A DNA stretch of 64,000 nt, from NCBI RefSeq assembly GCF_003573695.1, contig NC_039362.1:10546489-10610488 (forward strand). The letters are read 5' to 3'. Positions within the stretch are counted from its first letter, which is position 1; the number at the start of each line of letters is the position of its first letter. A program made the translations under genes and the position numbers. The stretch comes from Papaver somniferum. Taxonomy: Eukaryota > Streptophyta > Magnoliopsida > Ranunculales > Papaveraceae. Positions 9,420 through 20,215 of the stretch are shown here, one piece after another. Below the pieces are notes generated by a model. It worked only from the letters and a program-made list of their open reading frames with translations. It was not told where the DNA came from and did not search any database.

Positions 9420-10690
9420 TTAATCATTAGAAGTTGTCTTAAAAATATCTAAAGTAGTTTCAGTTCCCAGTTTTTGATTCCAAAATTTTCCAAAATATTC
9501 AGTGTAAGTGAAATCCTTATAATGTGAAAGATGCTCGTCATCGACCAATTGAGAAGCCGGTCCAATCACAGCTTCTTTAGATGGACAACAAAAGGTTGGG
9601 ATAGAAAACCTCTCTTTGTCGCAGTTTACAACGGCCCGGTGAAGAACGCTTTTATACTTGTCCTTACTAATAGCCTGAAACTTCACACAAAAAACAATTT
9701 CATTTAACATACAAGATACAATTACTCAAAAATTTGGTGCCCTTGAAAGAGTATAAAATACAAGCATCTGTTCTTATGTGGATCAAATGACGGATAAATA
9801 CCTGTATTTGATCACCGATATTAATAATAATCGTATTAGGTATAGGATGAACGGCGATCCATTTCTCATCCCGAAGGACTTGCAATCCAGGAACATCATC
9901 TTGAAGGAGGATGGTGATAGCATTGGGATCAGTATGACCAGGAAGTCCATAAATAAGCTCTGGTTCAGGACATGGGGGATAATAATTTATAGCCATATGT
10001 TGACTATGATTACTAAGTACTTTTTCTATGTAGTCTCTGTTAAGACCTAAACTCTCTGAAATAGCTCCTAATAATTTTAATGTTAAGCCTCGAACACTTG
10101 TACAATACTCCGCCACATCACTTCCAGAAATGTGTTCACAGTAAATAAATAATTAATCTATTAAGGTCATGGGGACCATTTCACTTATTTCTTTGGTTTA
10201 CAAGTGTTATGGGGACCATTTCACTTCACTTCTTTTATTGACAAGTATCTAGAAGACCACTTTCAATAATTAATTCTCCTAATTTCCTTAATTTTCTCAA
10301 AAAAAAAAAGAAACTGGCCTATTAAAAAGTAATGGAGGGAGTATATTGGCAACTACTACTAAAGTACTAAATTAAAGTCTAACACGTTATTTTTCTTGCT
10401 TAAACAGTAACGAATCTATCGAAAGATATATAGCAACATTAAAAAAAAAAACTAAAACGTCAAATCCTACGTGAATGATGATGGCTTAGTAGGCCAATCG
10501 TCGATATAATCTTCAAGAGGAAAACAATGAAGTTATTAAGAAGAGAATTAGGCAAAAGAAGTAGAACTGGAAGCCATGGATGATATAGCATGCAAAGAAG
10601 TGATTCAGGAATCGAAGGACTTTGTTTGTTTTCTGAGTGTTGGTTGTGGTAGAAATGAAGAGTCTTTGCAAGGCATTTATAAATAAGCAC
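9420..10690 (-). pseudogene. DMR6-like 2-oxoglutarate/Fe(II) dioxygenase, copy 1, internally deleted
   Basis: Compared with the intact copy at 23211-24823: exon 4 (9420-9674) and exon 3 (9802-about 10123) are well preserved and still encode HTDPNAIT, HRAVVN and ERFS, the iron and 2-oxoglutarate ligands. Exon 2 survives only as its last 60 bp or so (about 10473-10533, LEDYIDDWPTKPSS). It runs directly into the former 5' leader, so exon 1 with the start codon and most of exon 2 are missing. The deletion junction at 10529-10533 is GAAGT, which occurs at both matching breakpoints in copy 2. The exon 3 acceptor TTTCAG is altered to TTTCTGG, and exon 4 ends six residues or more early relative to copy 2. 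The TATA region (TTTATAAATAAGC, 10676) and leader remain. Non-functional. Confidence 0.9.
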
Positions 10691-10699
10691 ATTGGCCGC

Positions 10700-11846
10700 A
10701 TAATCGATACTGTACTAAGATTCTAACTTTACTATTCTTCTATTATCATTTTTATTTTTATTTACTTGAAAAGGATTCCTGATAAAAAAATATTTTAAAA
10801 ACAAGGGATTGCTGACTTTAATGTCGATCGTCGCTTTTATTTGTAAGGCCTGGACTGGAGCATGGTGCCCGTTTCTGTGCCAATTGCAACTTTCGTACAA
10901 TATCTTCTTTTAATTAACGAGACAAAGGTGATATTCACATCTATTGAAATGGAAACTTGAAGTGTGTGGTAGTTTCAGCAATGGAGTTGCCGGGCCGGCA
11001 TGTGAGTTGAAATCCTTGAATGAGACTCCTTCAGATGGACGGAATCTCACTAATATCCTACTCTTTCACATACATGTGTAAGTATCCTTGGATGCATTAC
11101 ATCATGCTAATGACGATATAAATTCTGTTAAGTGCTGACTCTATAGCTCGTGTCGCGTCCATTCATAAGGCCAACCGCTGTACTAGCTACAGAATAACTT
11201 CAATTTTAGGTGGTGACATGCCTTCATCATGTGGTCCAATTCATGAAATGATGGTATTGTCATTACATTCCTCGGGGCGGGCGGATCCAGATTTTGTGAT
11301 TTTTTTTTAATTTTTTTTTTTCTGAACCATGTATATATTAGAAAGGTTTTGTGAAATGAGTGAGGCGCAAGTTAATGATGTTTAAAAAAAAAATCGCTTA
11401 CGGAAGTAATTTTAAAATTAGATATCCAAACTAGCTTCTGATTCTTTTACTGAAATTAAAATGCAATTTCTAGAGTGTTGTCCAAACATGGTACAATTAG
11501 AAGTGTTTTTAGTATCATAAGACTTCACCGTTGAATATATTAAAATTAAAACTAAAATAAATAGGGAATCACTCACAAGGGTTCTCCTATACAAGTGTTT
11601 CATTCTACAATCAAGCTTCTAGTAGGATGATAGTGACGGTCATGCATTCGTTTAACAGGTCCATTGCAGTAACGCCGGTCTGAACCGGCATCCCATTTCT
11701 ATTTATTCTTTCGAAGAGAAAAAAAATATACTACTACAAATAGGCTCCCCTTTTTGGTTAGTTCAGTGATGCTTGAATAGCCGAGATAAAGAAAGAAAAG
11801 AATTTTTCCAACATGAGCGGTTCATCGTTAAATTGGCCAAATACTT
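10700..11846. repeat. 5' flank of dioxygenase copy 1, shared with other cluster units
   Basis: No gene. GGCCTGGACTGGAGC (near 10847) and AGGTGATATTCACATCTA (near 10927) recur at 25120-25190 and 13520-13550. ATGAGACTCCTTCAGATGG (11018) recurs at 14018. A block at 11380-11640 (AAGACTTCACCGTTGAATAT, CACTCACAAGGGTTCTCC) recurs at 17345-17560 and 28960-29190. This is duplicated non-coding DNA of the dioxygenase cluster. Confidence 0.65.
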
Positions 11847-12011
11847 GGTAGTTTTACCTGGTTAAATTGGGGCATATGCCATTTAATTGGGGCTTATAGC
11901 TACATGACAAAATAGGGTCATTAAGAAGTAGTTCATACAAACCCCTTAACCAACTATTTTCTTAATGGTTAATTTACTCCTGATTAATTAGTGTTAATTT
12001 GGGTGATTAGT

Positions 12012-12249
12012 GGTAAAATATAGTGTTAGATGTGAAATTAACTTGTGTTAATTAATCATCTGAACATGAAAAAAATTTGAAAATTTGAAAATTTTTGAAG
12101 AACACAAACTCAGAATCGGTATATGTTTTTGGTAAAATATAGTGTTAGATGTGAAATTAACTTGTGTTAATTAATCATCTGAACATGAAAAAAATTTGAA
12201 AATTTGAAAATTTTTGAAGAACACAAACTCAGAATCGGTATATGTTATC
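12012..12249. repeat. 119-bp perfect tandem duplication
   Basis: The unit beginning GGTAAAATATAGTGTTAG occurs at 12012 and 12131. The copies are essentially identical over about 117 bases, so this is a recent duplication inside the element. Confidence 0.92.
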
Positions 12250-12872
12250 AAAAACATATACCGATTGTAACGTCAAAAGCATACCGAGATTTTTTGAAAC
12301 TAGCTTCTACCCAGAATCGGTTTATATGGACATGAAAAATCAACCGATTATCCATAATCGGTTTATATTGGCATGAACGTAAACCGATTGTGGGTAAATT
12401 TTATCTTTTTTATCTGTGAATTATGTGTTGTTAAACATCAAATAAAATTAAAATTCATTGTATACCCGAGTTAATGAAATGAAATCGAGTATGATTTCAT
12501 ACTCATTTTATGATCGAGTATTAACTGAAAAAAATGGGTTAACCAGAATCGGTTTACACGATACATATGTAAAAACCGATTCCTGACATTGCACAACATG
12601 AATCGGTTTATAAGAATGCTCATGTAATCCGATTCTAACAAAAAAAAGATACAGAAAAATTGAGAACAAGAATAGGGTTTACTCGACACACATATAAAAT
12701 CCGATTCTAACATTATACATCAACAATCGGTTTTTATAAGTGCTAATGTAATCCGATTCTGGTTCAAATTTCTCGAACCAGAAAATCAAGGACAATCGGT
12801 CTTCGTGGGCATGAACATATACCGTTTCTATTTGCAATCGGATCACATATACATTAACGTTAACCGATTCTG
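12232..12872. repeat. Array of about eight AATCGGT / ACCGATT hairpins
   Basis: Units of 35-40 bp each start with AATCGG(T) and end with (A)CCGATT. The first is a perfect 14-bp-arm hairpin AATCGGTATATGTT / AACATATACCGATT. Others begin near 12315, 12356, 12547, 12600, 12727, 12792 and 12835. Inner sequences vary while the outer AATCGG/CCGATT is conserved, suggesting selection or gene conversion for a protein-binding or fold-back motif. Confidence 0.85.
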
Positions 12873-13257
12873 ATAAAGCAGGAAAAATTTGATTTCAAAA
12901 TTTTTAATTTTTGAGCAATTTTATGTTACTAAAACCTAGTTTATAGGATTAGGTTGAGAAGAAAAGAAGAAGAATCAGTTGAAGTGGAGATGGAAATGAA
13001 TTTGATTTTGATTTTAGTTTTTAATTTTATGATTTTAGTTTTATGATTTTGATTTTAGTTTTCAAATTTTATGATTTTTGTTTTATGATTTTGATTTTAG
13101 TTTTTAATTTTATGATTAAGATTTGATGGGAACAAATTAGTAGTATTAATATTTGATAGAGGGTAAAATGATAGTTTTATCAAACTTAGACACCCCTTAT
13201 CATTCTTTATGGGTGGATGAAAAAATCCATAAACCCCAATTTAGCAGGGTAGTTTTA

Positions 13258-14350
13258 GCTATAGAGAGGAATTAGCGGTATGTAATAAGTCAATCGACAA
13301 CATGCGAAGCTATCCTTCAGAGATCAAAATTATTACATCGTACCAATGACGTATGAATTCTGTTGAGTGCCGTGTCCATTCGTAAAGGTGATAAGGGTAC
13401 CACCTACTTGTGTTAAGAATAAAACTACAATTTGGCGGTGGTGACATAGTGGCACAGGCGTGTATAGCAAGGCCACATTACTGTGCCAATTGCGTCTTTC
13501 CTTCGATATCTTCTTCAATTTAATGACAAAAAGGTGATATTCACATCTCTTGAAAAGGGAAACTTGACGTGTGTGGAAAGGTGAAGTATCCAATATCGAA
13601 TTTTTAACAAGAATGCCAGACGGATTCCATAAAAAGTCGCATGGGAAAAACCGACTCTTCAATTAGTAACGGTGATAGCAAGTAAAAAGGTTAGCGGGTG
13701 TTTGGATGTACATTTGGAAGTTATTTTCGATTTCTGAGAGTCAGTTTTTGTGAAGCAGAAATGCTAATATGATGTTTGTTTTTCTCAGAACGATTTTTAA
13801 AAACAGAAAAATCAGCTTTTCGTAAAGTAAAATAGTTTTGCTTCTGATTTCTATTTTTAACTTGTGTTTCTGTAGATTTGTATCCACACGCGCTATAAGT
13901 ACTCTCCTAATTACAGTCAAAAACCCAAATTGTATTACTTTTTTGTGTTCAATTTTGTTATGCTTGAATTAATTAGCCATAGCGCCGCCGGGCAGGTATG
14001 TGAGTTCAAATCTTTGAATGAGACTCCTTCAGATGGTCCATTCAAGGGAAAAACAGTAAAACACACTCTGGACGGAATCTCAAGAATATCCTACTCTTTC
14101 ACTTACATGTGGAAGTGTCCTTCAATTCATACTAATGACGATACGAATTCTGGTGAGTGCTGACCCTATAGCTCGTGTCGTGTCCATTCATAAGGCTATC
14201 CACCGTACTAGCTACAGAGTAACTACATTATGTTATGGTGATATGCATTTATCATGTGGTCCATCAATTCTTGAAAATTGACGGTACTGTACTGTCATCA
14301 TATGCCTCTGCACAAGGCGGGGCCAGATTTTGTGGAATGGGCAAGCAAGT
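13258..14350. repeat. Additional gene-less flank copies of the dioxygenase cluster
   Basis: 13330-13560 (ATGACGTATGAATTCTG, CAATTTGGCGGTGGTGACAT, GGTGATATTCACATCT) matches 30520-30670 and the copy 1 and 2 upstream DNA. 13985-14250 (GAGACTCCTTCAGATGG, AATATCCTACTCTTTCAC, GCTCGTGTCGTGTCCATTC) matches 11010-11210. No dioxygenase exon lies between them. A hAT-like MITE candidate occupies about 13695-13895 (GCGGGTGTTTGGATGTA ... TTGTATCCACACGCGC), with imperfect ends only. Confidence 0.55.
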
Positions 14351-14397
14351 TACTGATGGGTGTGCATTTGAGAGGGTGTAAAATGAGTGAAATCCGA

Positions 14398-15665
14398 ATT
14401 TTCATTTTAAACTCTTTTATCCTCTTATTATCTCTTCCATTTTCATAATCATTTTAAATTCGAATTTTCGATATTTATACTTGGAGGTACTTTCCGACTA
14501 ACCCACGTCTTCTTTATATATTTGTGATTGATAAAAATTAAAGTTCCAGTGAGTAATAATCGAAAAAATTGAAGTTTCGACTAAGAATTTTATGAAAAAA
14601 CTTTACCGAACTAGCCGAACCTGATGGAAATGAAGAACATGAAGAAAAGTTCGGCTATTTCGCAAAAATAAATAAATAAATCCTAAACGAAGTTACGTCG
14701 CAAGTTTTTTCCTTCTAACCGAACTTTTCTCTGAAAACCTGTATATTGAGTTAGGTTATGTCGCAATTTTTTCTCATAACCGAACTTTTCTCTGAAAGCA
14801 AAAACTTCATTAAAGTTGAGTTCAGCTACATGTGTCTTCAGATACATTAGATGAACTTCATTTACAAATGAATTCGGCTGTTCTTCAGATATTATAGCCG
14901 AACTCTATTGACGTTGCCGAAATAAGTGTATAAAATTTTCATTTTTTCGGAAGTGTTGGCCAATTCAAGCCGTCTAAACAAAATTTGAATTATACCCGAG
15001 TATCAATAACCCTCATTTCGAGATCAACCATCTCAAGATTTTTTTTTCTTTCTGAAACCCTCTTCTTCTCCTTCTCTCTCAATAATTATTCTTATAAAAA
15101 GCCCAACTTATCAATTTAACCTCACTAATTAACTAAACGTAATCATTACACTAACTTAATTAGAAAGGGTAATTTTGATATTGATATAAATACATGGATA
15201 AGGCGTGCTTCAATTTATTTCTAAATGTCTTACTAAAATTAAAATGATGCCCCCTCCAAAATGGAGTGGTGCCTCAATTCTTAAAATTATTTAAAGTTTG
15301 GCTTGAGACCAGTTGGACTAGGTGTGCAATTCAAGCTGACTCCGCCCTTGCCTCGGGGGATATAAGCCATTTGAAATAGGGAGAAAATTTTACCTAAAAG
15401 AAGCTTTAGAGGATATACATGTAACTTATAAATTACCTTATATGAAAAGTTAGACAAATTAATAGATCGGAAATCAATAGGAGAAGTGAGGCAACTAAGT
15501 TTCAGAATGATCATTTGAAACATAAGGATCAGTTACTTCAACAAAAATCTATGTTTTTGATGACCACAGGGGTTGTATTTTGAAGTGTAAAATTCTTGAT
15601 GGTATTGTGAAGGGTAATGATATTTTATTCTACATCGTTAGATCGTGAATTAATGAAATATCTTA
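14398..15665. repeat. Block A, direct duplicate of 26648-28025, with TTCGGC hairpins
   Basis: The blocks are colinear, for example TACTTTCCGACTAACCCACG at 14491 and 26740. They share hairpin motifs between 14640 and 14935 (AAAGTTCGGCTATTTC, ATAACCGAACTTTTCTC, GAATTCGGCTG, AGCCGAACTC) and a downstream part reading GAGTGGTGCC. No gene is visible. The block looks like an old non-autonomous element or a part of the cluster unit. Confidence 0.7.
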
Positions 15666-15694
15666 TTTATTAAAAAAAAAAATCGGTATATGCT

Positions 15695-16165
15695 CATCCT
15701 TTTTTTTTTTTGAAAATCACATTTCAGTTCATTCAAACCAAAATGATGATTACATGATTGCTTACAAGATAATCAAAACTCAAATACAAATGACAACACC
15801 AATTGCAATTACATCGCAAAGAAAAAGAGCCATGAACCGCAAAGACATCCAATTTTTGTAGATGTAGTAGTGATGAATGATGGTGTGAACCGGAATCAAC
15901 TCCGACCATTTAAAATGATTATCTTCTTCAATAAGAGATGCTTCAAATGAAATGTAGTATTTTGCCCAAAATTTTGTAGATCCAAACGAATCCGGGTGCC
16001 CTAAATCCCTCTTGTCGAAAATGAATCCAAAGAGATGCCGAGCAGAATCGTTGATGTTCTTGATGAATCGAGAATAACAAACCAAGGAACACCACGTAGA
16101 TTTGAAAGAATCGCTAATAAAGCGAAGAGAAAATCGTCCAAACAACGAACAAATGTGTCCACAGA
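15695..16165 (-). pseudogene. Retroposed-transcript-like unit, copy A (3' part)
   Basis: A T-run at 15698-15710 (a poly-A on the minus strand) is followed by about 450 bp matching 28048-28560. Reading frames such as SFEASLIEEDNHFKWSELIP and FALLAILSNLRGVPWF occur in two different frames, so the coding sequence is broken. I do not recognise the protein. In the second copy the same minus-strand unit continues into a pyrimidine-rich leader (to 28760), which resembles a processed transcript. In this copy that leader lies inverted at 17200-17320. Confidence 0.4.
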
Positions 16166-17055
16166 AGCTAGCGGCATAATGGCGCCTGCATTGTGGCTTA
16201 GTGGCGAAGTGGCAAGGGTGTCGCCTGCTAGTGGCACAATGGCAAAGTGGGGTCTACTAGTGGCTAATTGGTGCGGTGGCGCCTGCCAATGGCGTAGTGG
16301 CAAGGTGGCAAAGTGGCGCCTACTATATCTTGGCATATTGGTGTTAGATCCAAATATGGCTCAATTATATTAGCTCTAGTTGCCACATCGAACTTAGTGC
16401 CTAGGTGATGTTATTTGGCATGGGACGGCATAGGTTTTCAACCTATTATGCCGCCTAGATTGCGTGTGATTGGTCAGAATAACTAGGTCTTGCACATTAG
16501 ACCCACTCAGCAACTTGTTGCACATTTTCCACGAAACAATCAAGACATCAAACATGTCACAAACTGGGGGATACTCATCAGGGTATTCGTCTGGCGGTTT
16601 ACAACGTGCGGCGTGCAACGCGACCATTACAAGAAAGTACCAGGAAAGCGCTGACGGTTAAATAGCAGTAAGAGAATAGCGGGTGTAAGGCTGACCAGTT
16701 TCCCCTCACAATGGGAACGTGATGGTGAACCGCTTCTACACAACCCTACTTCTCCACTACTTAACTGTCTCCACTTCCTACGAGATCAGGGGTGCTCAAT
16801 GACTTGTATAATAGGTTTTCAACCTATTTCGACCAACAACGAAGTTTGGGTTAACAACAACACAAGTATCCAGAAAAACACCAAGAACTGATAGCTTACA
16901 TTCTGCAAGCCAGTTCCAAATTCTGATACAAGTCATAAAATAGCCACACCCTCGAAATTAAACATTTTGATCTCAACACCTTCTTCGCTTCCCTCCCTAA
17001 GATCAACCCTTCTCCTTCACTTTGTGACCGAAGCAAGTCTGGAATGACCATTTCT
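16166..17055. other. Insertion unique to copy A, with AGTGGC-rich stretch and two identical palindromes
   Basis: This segment is absent from the second copy, where homology passes straight from TGTCCACA. 16170-16330 is built from AGTGGC and ATGGCG/AGTGGCG repeats. The palindrome ATAGGTTTTCAACCTAT appears at 16429-16445 and, with one end base changed, near 16812-16827. No convincing gene. Confidence 0.45.
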
Positions 17056-17575
17056 TGGTTTAGGCCAGAATTGTGCAGATTGATCTCTCGAATTTAAAGT
17101 ACTCCTGTGCAGTGCATTTGTTTAGGGTTTAGATTCATTTCTCGGCGGCGCACCCAAATTACCAAAACCAACAGAATCGGTTTTTACCCTAAAACAATAC
17201 CATTGAGAAAAATATATTCTTTCTTCTCTCCTCTCTCTCTTTTAAAGAAAAAAAAACCCTTTAGAACTTCCTCCTTCTTCTTGTTCAGAAAAAGAAAAAG
17301 GACTAGAAAAACCCTGCACACATTACAACGCATTTAAATTTCAGAAGCAGAAGTCGAAAGAACAATGTTTTGCTCGTGGAAGTAATTTTGAAATTTAGTA
17401 TCTACACAAACTTTTTTGTTTCTAGAAAGTCAAAAACCAATTTCTTAAATGCTATCCAAACATGTTATTGGTGTTTCAAGTCACAAGGCTTTACCGGTTG
17501 AATATTAAAATTCAAAATAAAAATAATTAGTAAATCTCTCACAAGGGTAATTCATTCTACATATTTAAACTACTA
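17056..17575. repeat. Leader-like and cluster-repeat DNA, partly inverted relative to 28600-29190
   Basis: 17060-17180 (AGATTGATCTCTCGAATTTA, CATTTGTTTAGGGTTTAG) recurs at 40672-40800. 17200-17320 (ATATATTCTTTCTTCTCTCC ... TTCTTGTTCAGAAAAAG) is the reverse complement of 28660-28755. 17330-17570 (GAAGTCGAAAGAACAATG) is direct with 28935-29185. No gene. Confidence 0.6.
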
Positions 17576-17607
17576 CTTTGTAGATAATTTTATAAAGATC
17601 TATTGGC

Positions 17608-17970
17608 CTATGATAAATTGGGGGTGGAGGGATGTTTTACTTTAGGAATTAGAGAGAGGTAAGTATGATTCATACCTGGAACAAGGGTCGTAGAAGCAAA
17701 GCAATGGTGAATTAAGAAAATAACTTCAGCACCACCTTTGGACCAGCACCTTTTGTAAAAAATTGCAGGCATGTCGTCGGGACCTAGAGAATTTAGCGCA
17801 ACCATGTGACTTACAGTGTGTCATATATCATCGCAGAAGAAACCCCTCCAATCTTATTGTTATGTTCCTCCGTGAGTTGAGTTGGAGCATAGAAGGGAAT
17901 GTTATCGAGTTGATCAGTCCGGTCATCTTGAGAAAATTAGGTGCATGCCAAGAATTTTTTTCTTACTGTC
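17608..17970 (-). pseudogene. LINE reverse-transcriptase fragment
   Basis: The minus-strand reading contains LGPDDMPAIFYKRCW and then NHTYLSLIPKVKHPS. This is the conserved stretch of plant L1-like ORF2 just before the polymerase fingers (normally A-P-G-P-D-G ... N-x-T-x-I-x-L-I-P-K). It is a short, isolated remnant without the catalytic FADD box. Confidence 0.75.
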
Positions 17971-18309
17971 AGGCCCACTATAAATTTTAAATCCAGTCAC
18001 ACCCATATTTTTTTAAAAAATATTTAAAAAGCGCAGAAGTACGCTAATATCCTTCAACGGTTTCGTCAGTTTCATTAACTCCCTGAACGGTCACAACATT
18101 TACTTTTTACCCTTTTATTTTATTTCTTCTTCACCAGTTTCTTTTCTCCTAACTTCGTAACGGATATGCATAGATTTTTTTCTCTCCATCATTCAAAGAA
18201 ATCGATCATTTAAAGCGATGATTGAAGTTGATTAAACCCTAGAAATGAATTTCAATCTCTAAAACGCTAGAAACTACTTACATTTTACAAATCCTAGAAT
18301 TTAGTTCAA

Positions 18310-19520
18310 CAAAAATGGATGAAACACCAACAAAAACGCGTCTTTAGAAGTCGAAAGAGAAGGAATCAGGTATCAAAACTAGTTTAATCGATGGCATTCT
18401 TGCATGCATTCAGTAGATTTTTTTTTTTTTCGATTTTAACTTTTGTTCTTGATGTTGATGACCTAAAAGACGAAGAAGGAAAAATCAAGTCGAAGAAACA
18501 GAAAAAGAACGGTGAGATTTAACATTAACTTCATCTGTTAGTGTTTGATTTTGTTTTTTCCAGTTTTTTTATTTTTTTTATTTTAAGTTTTGTTGTAGTA
18601 ACTGCCAGTGATGAACCAGAAGCCGGAAATCCGAAAAAAAAAGTACAAATCTAAGAAGAAAAATGTTTCTGGTGAGATTTTCATCCTGAATATGTTTACC
18701 CATAATTTCTTTTGCTTTATAACTTACCCAATCTTTGATCTTAACATCACTTTTACCTGATGATGTTGGAGATGAAAAAGGAGAAAGGGATAGTGACCAA
18801 CCACTGAAGGAGATGAAAATGAAAGCAAAGAACGATGTTGTGAAGATAAAGAAAGTCTCTGGTATGCATCTTCACTAGTTCATGTGTGATTCATGTTTTC
18901 ATAACAAAATCTGTCAAAAATGACAAGTTAATCAGATCAAATAAATGCGCATAACTTGTTATGCAGTTGCATGACAGGTTATGCTTACCGAAAAAACCTG
19001 CATAACACCCTGTCAAACTTACCCATTTTTAACTTTTATTTCTTCATTTGAATCTACTTCAGTTTTTAACATCATTTTTTACCTGCTAATGATGATAATC
19101 TAGAAGAGGGAAAAGGGGAAACTGATGGTGACCAGCAGCAAAAGGAGACGAGAACCAACGTAAAGCACGGTGCTGCTAAGAAGAAAAAGAAAGTCTCTGG
19201 TATGCATTTACATTCCTTCATGTGTCTTTGATTCATGTTTGCATAACATGTTATGCAACAGAAAAGCACATGTTATGCAACAAAAAAAATCTGAATAACA
19301 TGTTATGCAGAATAAAATAATTGTGCATGACTTGTTATGCAGATGCATGACGGGTTATGCTTACCAAAGTTACTGCATAACCTGATATGAATAACTTATT
19401 TATTTGTGTGTCCCGTCAAGGAAATCACAGAGATTGAAAGATCAGGTCTCACCTAGTTTACCTAAGCCTGAAGCAGAAAAGAAAACAAAGACTAAAAAGA
19501 AAGCTGGTGAGAACTTAACT
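18310..19520 (+). pseudogene. Series of small lysine-rich exons (unrecognised repeat-exon gene)
   Basis: Five or more exon-like blocks of 60-115 bp occur on the plus strand, each preceded by a T-rich tract and followed by GGTGAG or GGTATG donors. They encode, in turn, a start-like MDETPTKTR (with an early stop), DEEGKIKSKKQKKN, DEPEAGNPKKKV, DVGDEKGERDSDQPLKEM...KIKKVSG, DNLEEGKGETDGDQQQKE...KKKKKVSG, and QRLKDQVSPSLPKPEAE...KKKAG. The fourth and fifth are clear duplicates ending in KKVSG. Composition resembles the disordered N-terminal tails of transposon passenger genes such as the one at 7.6-8.1 kb. In-frame stops in two blocks suggest decay. No domain was identified. Confidence 0.45.
18945..19400. 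repeat. Array of GCATAAC / GTTATGC palindromes in introns of the lysine-rich exon series
   Basis: At least ten copies, including the perfect palindrome GCATAACATGTTATGC (near 19241) and TGCATGACAGGTTATGCTTACC / TGCATGACGGGTTATGCTTACC-type pairs near 18967 and 19344. The motif occurs on both sides of the exon at 19085-19200 and not elsewhere in the window. Confidence 0.8.
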
Positions 19521-20215
19521 TGCATCTTTCATGTTTCTGAACATTCCTTGATTTTTCCAGTTATGCATGATTTTGTTGAGTTACTAAGATTTAATAACAA
19601 TATTTGGTCTGTTTCTTTTGTATGTGATTTGTTGGTTGTTATGGAAAGAGAGGAACGAATTTGTGTTCAGGTGAAGATTCTGAATTTTTGATGAGATTTT
19701 GCTTATAATAAAATCTACAACTATGTTGTTTTCAAAGATACCACTGTCGATTTTATTGAGTCATTTTATTTTATTTTATTCCAAAAAGAAGATTTTCAAC
19801 ATGAGTGGTTGATTGTTGAGAGCAATAGAGCTGATGTGTGAGTACATATCTGCATCGACGTGGATCCGACGTGCAAGATATTGGAAAGGATGTTTATGTA
19901 CATCATGGCACACCACTACTTAATTCCATCGAATTGTTGGATTGAGCCTATGGTAAAGTTGAAATCTTTATTTTAGAATGAGAGTCATGAGACTCCTTCG
20001 ATTGCCATATTCTTTGAGCATTAAGAATAATATAATAAAATGGAACTCCTGGTCCTATGCTTGGATGATTCTTTGTTATATAAGAAGAAAATACACAACG
20101 CCATGTGGACGTAATAAGTGTAAAAATTTAGTCTATTATGTTATTATGCAAGACATTTTCTTTTTATGGACCAGCAAGAAAAACTGCACCAAGACCGATT
20201 TATATGGGACAATGG

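Larger units (their letters stand above)
11857..13247. mobile_element. 1.39-kb non-autonomous DNA element with hairpin arrays and 10-bp target duplication
   Basis: Flanked by GGTAGTTTTA at 11847-11856 and 13248-13257. Ends are imperfect inverted repeats: left CCTGGTTAAATTGGGG, right (reverse complement) CCTGCTAAATTGGGG. The length of the target duplication (9-11 bp) points to a Mutator-like transposase acting in trans. A paralogous flank at 29745-29757 (ATGGTAGTTTTGG) lacks this element. Inside are a 119-bp tandem duplication and eight AATCGG hairpins. No coding capacity seen. Confidence 0.8.

Noticed and set aside
10320..10345. Stowaway MITE ending AATGGAGGGAGTA
   Set aside because: Only one end is visible; no matching CTCCCTCC end with TA was found upstream in the expected range.
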